Assembly: GCA_963920525.1 (NCBI GenBank)
Contig: OY986438.1
Location: 134,974,671 to 135,038,670, forward strand
From: Dichetophora obliterata
Taxonomy: Eukaryota > Arthropoda > Insecta > Diptera > Sciomyzidae
Length of the DNA: 64,000 nt
Direction of reading: 5' to 3'
Shown here: piece by piece, positions 47,121 through 57,679 of the stretch
Layout of the letters: every line of letters starts with the position of its first letter
Numbering within the stretch: the first letter of the stretch is position 1
The notes under the pieces: model-generated
The model's input: only the letters and a program-made list of their open reading frames with translations
Databases searched by the model: none
Told to the model about the DNA's origin: nothing
Position numbers and translations under genes: made by a program

Positions 47121-47477
47121 GTTGTATAAATATTTGGATCGCTTATCATTTGCATATTCAATTTATCAAAACGGCATTGTTTAAGGCCTAGAATTTGTAT
47201 AAAATATACTTTTTTCTGATGTTTCAAAAGTAGTCTTTTTAACGTTTTTTTCACTTCTACAGCCTTTTTAGTAGGTGTCCAGCCACAATGTTTCGCCTAG
47301 ATTCATTCTCTTTGTACTCATTTATCTCGAAAATACTTTTTTCAGCATGGTGTAGTAGAAACAACAAAAGCTATTCAGCTGAATCATCTGAAATTTATAT
47401 ATGCTATTGATAACATCAGTGGCTACCGCTGGAACTAGAATCAAAGTATAATTTCCAAAACATCGTATATTTTACAC
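47121..47477. other. Unassigned stretch
   Basis: No gene or repeat recognised; the frame at 47054-47254 (minus) shows no domain. Confidence 0.35.
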
Positions 47478-47481
47478 TTAA

Positions 47482-48214
47482 GGGAGGGTTCTCCTGGATT
47501 TTTTTGGATTTGGCCGAAAAACAAGCAAAATTTGAGAATGGTTTGTGGGAAAATGAAAAGATATACGAACTTATGCTTTTGAACTTTGATTCGTGGTTTA
47601 TTGACGAGTAAAAAAAAAAAAGATATTTGAAAAATTCAAAATGGCGGCTTGAAAATGGCGGATCTCGTCGACCTCTGCGCGCAAAACATCGACCTCCCGC
47701 GGACAGTGTGGGGCCTCAGGTAGTGAACTGAAATGAGAAATGTATAAAATTTATTAAAATTGATAACATTTCATATGCCTGGAACCTAACTTCAATTAAG
47801 TTTGGTAAAAAAAACCAATTTTATGGACTTTTAAAAAAAAATTGAAATTTTTTGCTTTTTTTTTTACTTAGATCTCGTTTAAAAATTATAAATAAACAAT
47901 TTTTTATGCCAATGTTAGGTTCCAGGCGTACAAAAAAGTATATACTTTCAAACATTCTTTGAATGAAGGAAATCGGATCAATAGAACAAGCCCTGTGCTG
48001 TCCGTTAGATTAGAAAACATGGTTCCGAAAAACGCGTTTAAAGTTTTTAGAAAGTTGGTACGCGCGCGTGACATGGGTACGTTTGACACGCTCTAGCTCG
48101 AGAAATACGCGTCGTATTGAAATATCCCTTGGCACAAACATTCTACATATATGTAACTTTCATTTTATGTAAAAAAAAATCGATTTTTTCAAAAAAATCC
48201 AGGAGAACCTTCCC
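47482..48214. mobile_element. TTAA-flanked TIR element (733 bp)
   Basis: The ends are GGGAGGGTTCTCCTGGATTT and, inverted, GGGAAGGTTCTCCTGGATTT (19 of 20 match), flanked by TTAA at 47478-47481 and 48215-48218. This suits a piggyBac-type or Kolobok-type non-autonomous element. The middle contains a CpG-rich stretch (about 47655-47715) and an internal inverted pair (TGCCTGGAACCTAAC / GTTAGGTTCCAGGC). No transposase. Confidence 0.8.
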
Positions 48215-48218
48215 TTAA

Positions 48219-48721
48219 CAACCGATAGAAAACAAGCTGTTTCAAGAACTGAAATTTCAAAAGCGCGTAATTCTGTCAATTTTCAATATTTTTTTTCTAG
48301 TTCCAGCCATAGCTGCACTCATAGTGATTAATAATATTCTTGTTTTTTTATTTTTCAGATAAATAGAAAAGTCAAAACCTACAACACCGCCCACATCCCT
48401 TTTCCTAGAGAGCGTCTCATTGACCGCTTTTTTGAACAAGATCAACAATTTTTTAAATGAATTGTTACTCTCAAATGTTTTTTAAATGATGAATGAGTGT
48501 GACATTTTACCATAAAAGTTTAAATATCGTTGTTCAATATTTTAACTTTTTAACAAAATCCTAAAAATACCTAAAATTTTCGAGTGCTTGACCACCGGCC
48601 TTGCCTTAAGTGCCTATGAACATTCATGTCTGAATTCGCAATTAAAATCTACACCTAAAACAATTGGCATCTTGTGATAATTTTCAACCTGTTCAATGGA
48701 ACCTTGCTACTTTTGTTGTTT
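48219..48721. other. Unassigned stretch
   Basis: No gene recognised. The frame at 48257-48448 (minus) has no domain. Confidence 0.35.
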
Positions 48722-49023
48722 GGATAGCTAATGCACAATGGGTCTGTTCGGAAATGCATCATGATGCGCAATCTGCATTTTAGCATAAGTAAAATGTTTG
48801 CAAAAGGCCCATTTTGCAGCACTGCAAACGTCAAACATTCTAAAAAGTAATTCTTTTATCAAGCGTAACCCATTATTCGCATCCAAAAAATTCACGCTGC
48901 AATTCGGATGCTTCAAAAATGCCAGTTGTGCGCAGACCCAATGCTTTTGATCGATTATTGTGATCTGCTGCATCATAGCTTCACTCATTCACAATAGAAT
49001 ATATAGGATAGCTAATGCACAAT
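48722..49023. repeat. 266-base block between perfect 18-base direct repeats
   Basis: GGATAGCTAATGCACAAT occurs at 48722-48739 and 49006-49023. The block between is open in one minus-strand frame for 86 codons (48988-48728, starting MSEAMMQQITIIDQKHW), with no recognised domain. The long perfect repeats could be a retroposition-type target duplication, but no A- or T-rich tail is evident; tandem duplication with loss is another reading. Confidence 0.5.
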
Positions 49024-49094
49024 CCTTTTAATATATTTTTGTCATATACTGCAACATAGCTTTAGTTTATATTTAATATTGAATGAACCAGTTG

Positions 49095-49185
49095 AAGGAA
49101 CGAAGGTGTTTGCATTAGATGGTAGCGTGCTGAGCTATCAATCGAAAGGATGCAGGTTCGATTTTCATTGCTGTCATAGAAATAT
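49095..49185 (+). repeat. tRNA-like SINE head
   Basis: TTAGATGGTAGCGTGCTGAG (A-box-like) and GATGCAGGTTCGATTTTC (B-box-like), followed by a short T-rich tail (ATTTTTTATTTTAT). It does not fold as a complete tRNA. A short SINE or tRNA retropseudogene is likely. Confidence 0.5.
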
Positions 49186-49369
49186 TTTTTATTTTATATT
49201 CTCTTGTCGTAATTAACGCAAGCAAAAAACAACAATTCTAAAAAAAGGTGTATGGAAAAAAGTGTCGTTTTTGAGATTTCACTCAAGCAAATCACAAAAC
49301 GAGGCGTAAAAAGCTTCGCTTCAAAAACTCCATATGTACGGCCCTAAAACTGAATCTTGGTCTTGTTAC

Positions 49370-50130
49370 TGATGATACCCAAAATATTTGTGCTCGTTCA
49401 ATAACCTCCAGTGAGCTAAACCATGTTGCAAAAACTTTCAAAAATAATATTTTTCTTAATCCTCGGATGGATAACGAATGATAAGATAGACAGTAAATGA
49501 ACTATATCGTCTGGCGAGACAAAATCAGAGGTGTGCCCTATTACAAAGGTATAGCATAATGACAAATAGGCTAACGGTGGTTTTATGTTTCAGAGTATAT
49601 ATGCATATGTATGCTATGCATGTTTAAGCAATATTTATCTTATTATCTGACGAGCACAGAATGAGAGAAGAATATGAAAATGAACTAATTATTAATTAAT
49701 TAGGAAATGAGAAATTAATTTCGTCTGGGCAGATGACATAGTCAATGTTTGAAGACTTTAACTTTGAGACAGAAGTTATCAATACCAATATTTACAGAAC
49801 TTTTCGATTTTTAACTTTTCATATAGAAGCAAAATATATTCGACAACTCAAGAGAACGTTTGCCAATCGAACAAATAGAAACAAAGTTATTAAAAAAAGA
49901 AAAACCATTACGTCTGGCCAGACGACATAGTTTATCCGAGGGTTAAATATGTTTGCTGGTGTAATAGGAATAAAAACATCAACTCTCACAAATTATAGGG
50001 CAGAAGAAACTCTTTCAATCCGCATAAAAAATTTTAAATTATTGCAATAAGCTTTCTGGGGCACATCTTGAGCATACAGCATATCTTATAAATTTAAAAA
50101 AAATGCGTTGGAAATATTACGCAAGTTATT
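49370..50130 (+). mobile_element. Partial copy of the long-TIR element, split by a TTAA MITE
   Basis: 49377-49459 and 49947-50090 match the left arm of the 40488-44039 element in order (CCAGTGAGCTAAACCATG; GCTGGTGTAATAG; CTTTCAATCCGCATAAAA-type). The interruption is the TTAA MITE at 49460-49942. The rest of this copy is missing or too diverged to recognise. Confidence 0.6.
49460..49942. mobile_element. piggyBac-type MITE (483 bp)
   Basis: Flanked by TTAA at 49456-49459 and 49943-49946. The ends are TCCTCGGATGGATAACG and, inverted, CCCTCGGATAAACTATG; internal CGTCTGGCGAGAC near 49510 pairs with GTCTGGCCAGACG near 49912. An open frame at 49745-49930 shows no domain. The related long-TIR arms at 40630 and 43880 are uninterrupted at this point. 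Confidence 0.82.
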
Positions 50131-50599
50131 TTTAGTTTGATGATATAATTATATATAAATGATATAATTTTTTTTTTAAAATACTTTGCTAGAATTTTTT
50201 TTCGATTACTTAAAATAATGATTAGTGTTCGCACTTTCACCGAGGAACTAAATAATTGTAAAATACAGTTTTTTTTTTACTTGACGACTTAAGTTTTTAT
50301 CTGATTTCGAATGTGATTTTGAGCTTAGAAGACCAAAACCGTAAATATTTTTACGGTACGTTACAAATATTAGAACTACTTAATAACTATTAAGACTTAT
50401 TTTTTTATCATACTTATTAAAAATGATATAAAATATATATAAAACAAAAATATTAGTAGTAAGCTAAAAGTAGTAATTTTCAATTTATGAATTAAATAAT
50501 TTCTAAACTTTTTAGAAATAAATTTTTTATTGATAACTGTTGGAAATAAATTAAAAAAGTATAAAAACCTTCAAAAAATAAATTATGAAAGTCCAAAAA
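50131..50599. other. Unassigned AT-rich stretch
   Basis: No feature recognised. Confidence 0.4.
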
Positions 50600-50640
50600 A
50601 ACCATCTGCGGCTGCCGGATTCGAACCTCGGCTGCCAGAT
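50600..50640 (-). repeat. tRNA-like B-box fragment, truncated at Helitron D
   Basis: On the minus strand, GCCGAGGTTCGAATCCGGC forms a perfect T-arm-like stem and loop. The A-box half is absent: the Helitron begins at 50642, and the sequence does not resume after 53862. Confidence 0.45.
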
Positions 50641-51885
50641 ATCTATAGTAATAAAACTTATTTTCTGTTTGTTTGTTTGTTTGACCTTTATAAAAATCTA
50701 AACGGCTCAACGGATTTTGCTTAAACTAGGTATACATATTAAGTGCATCCCAACTTAAAATGTTACATACTTAGTTTTTGCCACGCCCCCTCTGAAATTT
50801 TTCAACTAAAAGGAAATTTTGTTATTATAAAAATTTTAGTATCGATGATTTATGTGTATTTAATTTAAAAAAATTTTCTGTTATTTTGACATCAAAAACA
50901 TTCATACATCTTCAAAATTGGAGAAATTTTCAGTACAACGACTTTTTCGTAAAACATCGTTGCCTAAGAATGAAAAAAAAACGACATGAAAATAAAAGTT
51001 TGGTCTTTCGATGCAAATATCTCCGCTGTCCATTAATATATTTCATTCAAATTTTTTTGTTCAAAAGTTCAATAAAAGCAATTCACAAAAATAGGTTCAA
51101 CTGTACCGTTAAGTCAGTCTATATATATGTTTTATGATTATGTCAAAAAAGGTCCAAAATATTGACTTTTTACCCAAAAAATGACTCAAAAATTGTTGTT
51201 GTTGTAAAAATTAAATCAATTAAAAACAGCAAATCTGACTACCTTTCATATGACATAGCATTTATTTGCAAAAATTCTTCCAGCTAAGCGCAAAAATAAT
51301 TTTACTGTTTTTGTCATCAAAACAACAAGGGTACCCTTTGATTTTTTTCGCGAAATTTATTTTTTCCAAAATGTTGTTTTTATATTTTTTACAAAAAAGT
51401 CAAGTCTCAAAAATAATTTATGTGGAAAATTTACCCCAATATCTCTTTCCAATCAAAAGTTATGGCTAAAAATCTATTTTTTCATACCAGACTATTTAAT
51501 AAAACTTAGTTTTGTGTTAAGATTCTCTATATAGTTTGAACGTCCCCATTTATCTCTAGGAATGCAGTTGTGTGTCTAAAGTAATTACGAACATTTTGGA
51601 TAGTATAAAATCTTCTTTATAGTGGTTTACTTATTTTTGCCTCCCCACCCCCCGCCCCCCTCCTGTTAAATTTGTTTTGTTGTGAAGGCTCTATTTTTTC
51701 TCACTATTGTGTCACCGTTGTCGCTTAGTTCTTTATCAATGGTACTTTAAATGTTGTGTATATATCGCAATTTTATCGAAAAGATGACTGTGAATAAGAA
51801 TGCTGTCAAAGTTAATATTTTCATGTAATCAGTTTCAGATATATGGCGATATAATAAAACATATGCGTATCTGGTCAGCACAATT

Positions 51886-52832
51886 GAACCTGTCATTTCG
51901 AAAAGGGCACGAGTCACACTTTTTCAAATATCACCTTTTGACGCCATTTAATTCATTTAAGGGTTTTACGTATTCTCTGTGAATATGGTAGATCTTCAAG
52001 TGCAACAAACCACCTTATATGGCCCTCGAAATCTAAAGTCTGTATGAAAAGGGCACGAGTCCGGGACTTATGCCCTTTTCAAGGGAAACAAAATGCTGAT
52101 GTATATATTTGTATAGAATTCTATTATTATAGGCCTAAAACTGAAGAAATAATTGACATAAAAAAATGGTGGCCGAACCATTACAAGAAACTGGTGCTTT
52201 CTGTGGATTCCTATGGCAAAAGAGTACCCAAGGAAAAAAAAAACTTTTGCTATTTCCCAAGTGTCACATTTCACATTTTCCAAGTCTACACCAGGCCTTG
52301 TTACAACACGTGAATCTATAGATTGTTTAACCAGTTATGAATTCCAGCTCTTACAGAGAATGGGCACCAGCCCGCCTTTACCATCAAATGATACTCCTGC
52401 GTATGCTGGCAAAGTGTCAATCAATGAAAAGAAAATACCAGATTTGAAAAAACTAGAAAAATACATTCCAGTAAAATACCAAAATTTCTATGCAGAGATT
52501 TTTGCATGGCCAACAACTTCAGCTAATAAACAATATGAAGAAAATAATGATGATTAAATGTCACTTCTTCCGAAAATCTTTGGATTTGTGATTATTTCTA
52601 AGAAGTCATTTCGAAAAGGGCATAAGTCTAAAAATTTCAGCCACCAAAATCTGTATGATACATGCTTTTTTTAAAAATAAATAAATGGCACAAAAATTAT
52701 ATATGTTTTTATTTATTAACTTCTATATTCAGTTTCTTAACCACCATAGACTTTTTCCGAATAAATACGTTTTTTGTTAATCCTGAAAAGCTTTAATGTA
52801 TGGACTCATGCCCTTTTCGAAATGACGGGTTC
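51886..52832 (+). mobile_element. TIR element with AATT duplication inside Helitron D (Sola-like)
   Basis: The ends are GAACCTGTCATTTCGAAAAG and, inverted, GAACCCGTCATTTCGAAAAG (19 of 20), continuing GGCA(C/T)GAGTC. AATT is duplicated at 51882-51885 and 52833-52836. Helitron copies A and C have a single AATT and no insertion at the same place, so both boundaries are exact. The words CATTTCGAAAAGGGCA and GAAAAGGGCACGAGTCC recur at 52043 and 52610. A 4-bp duplication is typical of Sola elements, hence the tentative label. It encodes a C-terminal protein fragment, described separately. Confidence 0.88.
52090..52557 (+). pseudogene. C-terminal fragment of a transposase-like protein
   Basis: Two overlapping frames join at an A-run near 52233. 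52090-52240 reads IDIKKWWPNHYKKLVLSVDS, then YGKRVPK. 52240-52557 continues FAISQVSHFTFSKSTPG, VTTRESIDCLTSYEFQLLQ, then LPKLEK-like positions (KIPDLKKLEKYIPVKYQNFY) and ends with TAA. The style (WWP..YKK, then ISQ..HF.F) recalls C-terminal parts of insect proteins encoded by TIR transposons, from memory only. There is no N-terminus and no catalytic triad, so this is a deletion derivative. Confidence 0.5.
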
Positions 52833-53862
52833 AATTATTTCATTAGTTTTGATCTCTGCGTTAAATTCACAGATAGATGGCGCCACATTTGTAAAATGTG
52901 TGGGTACAAACTATGCATACACCTTGCGGTGAATAGATGAAAATAATTTTTTTCAAAAGTTTCTTCAAATTTAACCCCACACGTTTGGGATTCTGTCTGT
53001 AATCTCAAACGTGGCGCTATTTTCTGCTTACAGAAGAATATCTGATGTTCTTATACAGCTAGCAGATAAGTTTTGCGAAATATTTTGCGAAAATGCTATT
53101 GCTACCAAACTTTTAAAAAGTAAAATAATGCAGTACAGCCAGTTTTTTCAGCCGCAGCATCATATAGCGTCGTAAACACTTAAAAACATAGAATTGGATC
53201 AATTTAAATGTCCAGCTCACTTGCTGGTCTTTTTGTTGTTTTTGCTTTTTCTTGCAAATACGATTATATGATCCTGATCTCCAATGAAAAAACGCAGCTA
53301 ATAGAAATTTTAGTAGGTACAATCATTTTTAGCACAACGAATTTTCATAAAACATTGATAATAATGAGAAAAAAATTATATGAAAATCAAAGTTTTTACT
53401 CTTAATGCCAATAACTCCGCTGTTTTTAATATATTTCATTAAAATGTTTTTTGTTAAAAAGGTCAATATGTTTTTTAATATAAATCTTTGTTTAGACGTT
53501 AAAATGGCCATATCTCAAGGACGCATTGAGTCCCACCATTATTTTTATTTTGTTGAAAAGTTTATTTTGCTTGCTTTAAGATTAAGTAAATATAAAAATT
53601 CTTTTTAATTTTTAAAATGTGTTTTTCGTACCCCTTCTTTGAATTCAATTAGCTCACCGCAAGAGATGGAACCACCAACAACTTTTTTGATTAATGTTCG
53701 TTCAATTACCTTTCTAACGGTAGATAAATAAAATTAAATAAAATTCAAATAAAATTCAACATGTTTTTCATTATTCCCGATTTTAAAAAACATTTAATCG
53801 GGAAGTGTATGTTAAAATGTTTATATAAATGACTCTCGAGTAACACCGGGTATATCAGCTAG

Positions 53863-56395
53863 TTATTAAATAAAACAAAAGCACTTACTATAACCAGAAT
53901 TAAATATAATTAGAACTGACTTCTCTTGTTTTATTGTTTGATCAATTATTTGTTGTCTCAGATGACGACTTAATTTTTTGCTCCTGAGATATCAACCTGT
54001 CTCGCAATGCCTCTCCTTCTTCTTTTTCATGTTATGGTTATAAAAATATTAACTATCCGTCTTTATTTCATGAATTGTCTTTAATATCGTTTAATGAGTG
54101 CTGGTATCATAGCACAGTAGATGATAAACTTTTTCTCTTACAACCTTTGTTAAAATACTTTTTGAAAAATGTGTTCCTCTGCGCACAAAAGCTATAAAAA
54201 ACTCATCTTGCCCTTGGTTTACAGAGAATATCTTGAATGCAATAAAGAAAAGAAACAAATTACATAAACTCTGGAGAAGATTACCTTCTTCTGTCAATTG
54301 GGAAAATTATAAGGTGGTTAGGAATGAAACAGTCCACTTAACCAGGCAGTCTAAGACCCGCTATTTCACCGCCAAGCTTAATCCTTCGCTTCCCACTAGA
54401 ACTTTATGAAGTAATATACGTACCCTTGGAGTGAAGAAAAAAAAAATTCCGCATTATGTAATATCGACCCGGACTTACTAAATGATTTTTTTGTTGACAA
54501 TAGTGTTCCTACAAATAATAATATGAACTCACTTAGTACTTTTAATTTTCCACATTTGTTTGAGTTTGCCCCAGTTAGTGAACTTGAGGTTGGGAATTGT
54601 GTGATGCAAATAAAGTTCAATGCTATGGGTGAGGATGGTATTCCCATCAGATTTATAAAGCTCATATTGCCTCATATAATAAGTCCTCTCACGCATATTT
54701 TGAACCATTGCTTCACTTTTTCTTCATTTCCTGGTATCTGGAAAATTGCAACTGTCCTTCCAGTTGCAAAAAAAATCTAATCCTTCTGGTCCAAATGATT
54801 TTAGGCCAATAAGTATTTTATCTCCTTTGTCTAAGGTTTGTGAAAAGCTTGTAAGCATTGTAAGCATTCAAATCAATAAGTTTCTTTCTGCAAATAATCT
54901 TTTGTCGCCTTATCAATCTGGTTTTCGGGTGGGGCATGGGTGCGGTTCAGCAGTTGTTAAAGTACTCGATGATTTACGCCCTTAATTTGATGCTGGGTTA
55001 TTGTCGCTACTTTGCCTGCCCGATTTTTTTAAGGCTTTTTATAAAGTAAGTCACTCTTATTTATGTTATAAGCTTAAGTATCTTTTTGGGTTTTCATCTA
55101 GTGCTGTGAACTTTATTTCTTATTATTTATCGTACAGATCACAGAGAGTTAAAGTTAGTCAATTTTTCTCACGCCATAAGCCGGTCTTAAGTAGTGTTCC
55201 ACAAGGCTCCATTCTTGGACCTCTTCTCTTCACAATCTTTATTAATGACCTCTTAACTGTATGCAATCATGATTCCTTACATGCTTACGCTGACGACATA
55301 CAACTTTATCTTTCTAGTTGAATTGAACATTTAGATGAACTCTCAAGAAAATTTAATGCTGATCTATGTAAGATACATCAATGGACGTGTAGTAATGGTC
55401 TTCAACTTAATGCTGCGAAATCTTATGTCTTACCTATTTGTAAAAATAAAACTTCTCTTGCTGCTGTCCCTGACTAATTTATTGGTACTAGCAAGCTTAA
55501 TGTTGTGTCAAAAATTGTTAACCTTGGTTTTTGTCTTAATTCGTTCCTTTCTTGTACTGATCATGTTAATAATGTTGTCCAAAAAGTTTATTATATCCTA
55601 CGTTACTTTAGAATGTCCACCAACTCATGCACTATTGAATTAAAAAAATTACTAGTCAAGCAACTTATCATGCCCGTTATAACTTACTCTGAGATAGTAT
55701 ACAGTAAACTTGATTCTTCCTCTCCGCTGAAACTAAATATTGCTTTTAACTATGCCACGCGTTTTGTATGTGGGTTGAACAAGTTCGATCGTCTTTCTGG
55801 CTTTAGAAATGCAATACTTGGTTGTAGCTTGATAGAGTATTACAATGCTAGAAACTGCATCTACCTCCATAAAATTATTCACACTAAAACTCCTTATTAT
55901 CAATATAAAAAATTACAGTTGGCTTATTAAAATTAAACTTGCTTATTATCTCTAGACACAGCTCTTTTACTAGTTCAAATCTTTTTTCATTAATGCTGTA
56001 AGACTGTGGAATGCGTTGCCGCGTGGTTTAAGGGAATTAACTAGGGTAGAAACTTACAGGCAATCTGTTCTTTCTCATTTTTCTGCTACTTAATTTCTGT
56101 TTTCTTTCCTTTTTTATATTCTTTACCTTTAGCTTATAATTTAAGTTCTAAGCTAATTTATATATGCAACAATGTGTTAACAATAAATTTATTTGTCTGA
56201 TTGTTAGCTATAAGTTAGTTAGTCTGTTTTGCATTCTATTAAATGATATATTTTTCTTAAGTCATAAGCATCACAAAGCCTTGCGCTAATTTAGATTGTT
56301 GTTATGCATACCCAATTTTGTTTATTATTAAGCATCCATTATACTGTAAAAAACTTAGTTCTTAGTTGTATTCATTTTCTCTATAATAATAAATA
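53863..56395 (+). mobile_element. LINE (non-LTR retrotransposon), 5'-truncated
   Basis: Coding fragments from about 53930 to 56095 are in the order expected for the second open reading frame of a LINE. They are followed by a 300-base 3' untranslated region ending in an ATAATAATAAATA-type repeat near 56383-56396. The 5' part (ORF1 and endonuclease) is absent. The left edge touches Helitron D. Confidence 0.85.
53930..56095 (+). pseudogene. LINE reverse transcriptase (ORF2), inactivated
   Basis: In order: a linker with CPWFTENILNAIKKRNKLHK; the GEDGIPIRFIKL motif (about 54625); WKIATVLPVAKK; SGPNDFRPISILSPLSKVCE (54790-54845); LLSPYQSGFRVGHG; the first catalytic block, changed to LLCLPDFFKAFYKVSH; SSVPQGSILGPLLFTIFIND (about 55195); and the YADDIQLY box (about 55290), with both Asp residues present. 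After that come the thumb region (LGFCLNSFLSCTDHV) and a C-terminal tail with VRLWNALPRGLRELTRVETY, ending near 56095. The frame changes near 54780, 54985, 55325 and later, with stops, so it is dead. PQG and YADD motifs are diagnostic of reverse transcriptase; the tail suggests a CR1/Jockey-related clade, which is not proven. Confidence 0.88.
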
Positions 56396-56579
56396 CAAAA
56401 AATGCAATCAATCAGTTTTACTAAAAAACTGATACTAAAGTTAAGAGTCAGCTTTTTTCACATTTTCGTACCAATAAAACAAAAAGAGTTGACATTTTCA
56501 AAAATAGTGACACAGATTTCAAATCATATTATAGGTGGGTTTGGATAAAAAACTTCAAAATATAGTAATAAGTGCTTGT

Positions 56580-57601
56580 TTAAAAAATTTGATAAGGATT
56601 CTGCAAAATATATAATCGAACTTTTAAAAAGTGATCTCGAAAAAGATGGACGTGGCGCTTCTATTAGTGCGGAGTTAACAGTGCTGGCATTTTTACGCTA
56701 CGTAGCCAAAGGGCAGTACCAAAAGGATATTGGTAGGCCTTAGTGAATATTTTCTGCGGAACACTCTCCCAGTTCATGCCAAAATCTCTTAATATCCCAA
56801 AATTCTTATTTTGAGTTATTTTAGCTGAAATACATACATTTTCACAACAGTCAATCACCATGGTCATCAGAGACGTACCATCGCCTTGGCTTCTAAAATG
56901 AGACGATTTATTTCCTATCCTGATACAGCAGAAGCAATTCAAGAGTTAAAAAATGATTTTTGGAGAAAATTTCAATTTCCGCAATGCATTGGTGGGTGCT
57001 ATCGACTGCACTCAAATAGAGATAAAAAAATCCAGGTGGAGAACTAGGTGAACGTTATAGGTGTCGGAAATGGTTTTATTCGTTAAATGTTCAAGTTATA
57101 TGTGACGCGAACAACAAAAATTAAGATATTGTAACCCGTTGAAGAGGATCAGCACATGATTCCAGAATTTGGAGACTTTCTTCAATCAGAAGAAAAATTC
57201 TTGGAATGCAAAATATTCTTCGAGGTGGAGTCTTACTTGGCGATGGAGGATACGCAATTAGCAAAATTATGTTGACACCTTTTCGACAAAATCGCATTTC
57301 AACACCTGAGCAACAAAGATACCAAAAATCACACATAAAAACAAGAAATATAATTGAAAAAGTCTTTGACCAGTTTAAAAATAAATTTAGAATTTGCCTA
57401 AATGGTATTCAGGTGCAATTAAATACTGCAAAAAAATTATTTGTGTCACTTGCAGTTCTTCATAACATTGCTAAAGTTCGAAATAAAATTATTGAAGCAG
57501 AAGAAGACGATTTAAATACCTACTTAAATGAGCCAAGGTCTGAAGCACAGACAGAAAATAACGCTATATATAGAGATCAATTTATTTCTAAATATTTTTA
57601 A
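56580..57601 (+). pseudogene. PIF/Harbinger transposase, inactivated
   Basis: The N-terminal part reads KSDLEKDGRGASISAELTVL, then AFLRYVAKGQYQKDIG (56625-56735). The catalytic domain follows in pieces: ALVGAIDCTQIEIKKS (about 56985, first Asp), GGVLLGDGGYAISKIMLTPF (about 57222, second Asp), and RNIIEKVFDQFKNKF (about 57345, Glu). LFVSLAVLHNIAKVRNK is typical of the DDE_Tnp_4 C-terminal part. The last 131 codons (57206-57601) are open and end with TAA. Several frameshifts and stops upstream (for example near 56740, 57040 and 57120) make it a pseudogene. The protein would cut and join the element's DNA together with the Myb-like partner. Confidence 0.85.
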
Positions 57602-57679
57602 TCCATATTATTTCTGCATATTTTATTGAAGTCTCTATACCTGTTCCAATTGAAATAAAAAGAAGAATAACAAAGTTCA

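Larger units (their letters stand above)
50642..53862 (+). mobile_element. Non-autonomous Helitron, copy D, carrying an insertion
   Basis: Starts TCTATAGTAATAAAACTTAT and ends GGGTATATCAGCTAG between A and T. Without the 947-bp insertion and one 4-base duplication it is 2,270 bp, matching copy C. The body shares blocks with A, B and C (GCCACGCCCCCTCTGAAATT; GATGGCGCCACATTTGTAAA; CTGCTTACAGAAGAATATCT). No coding sequence of its own. Confidence 0.93.
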
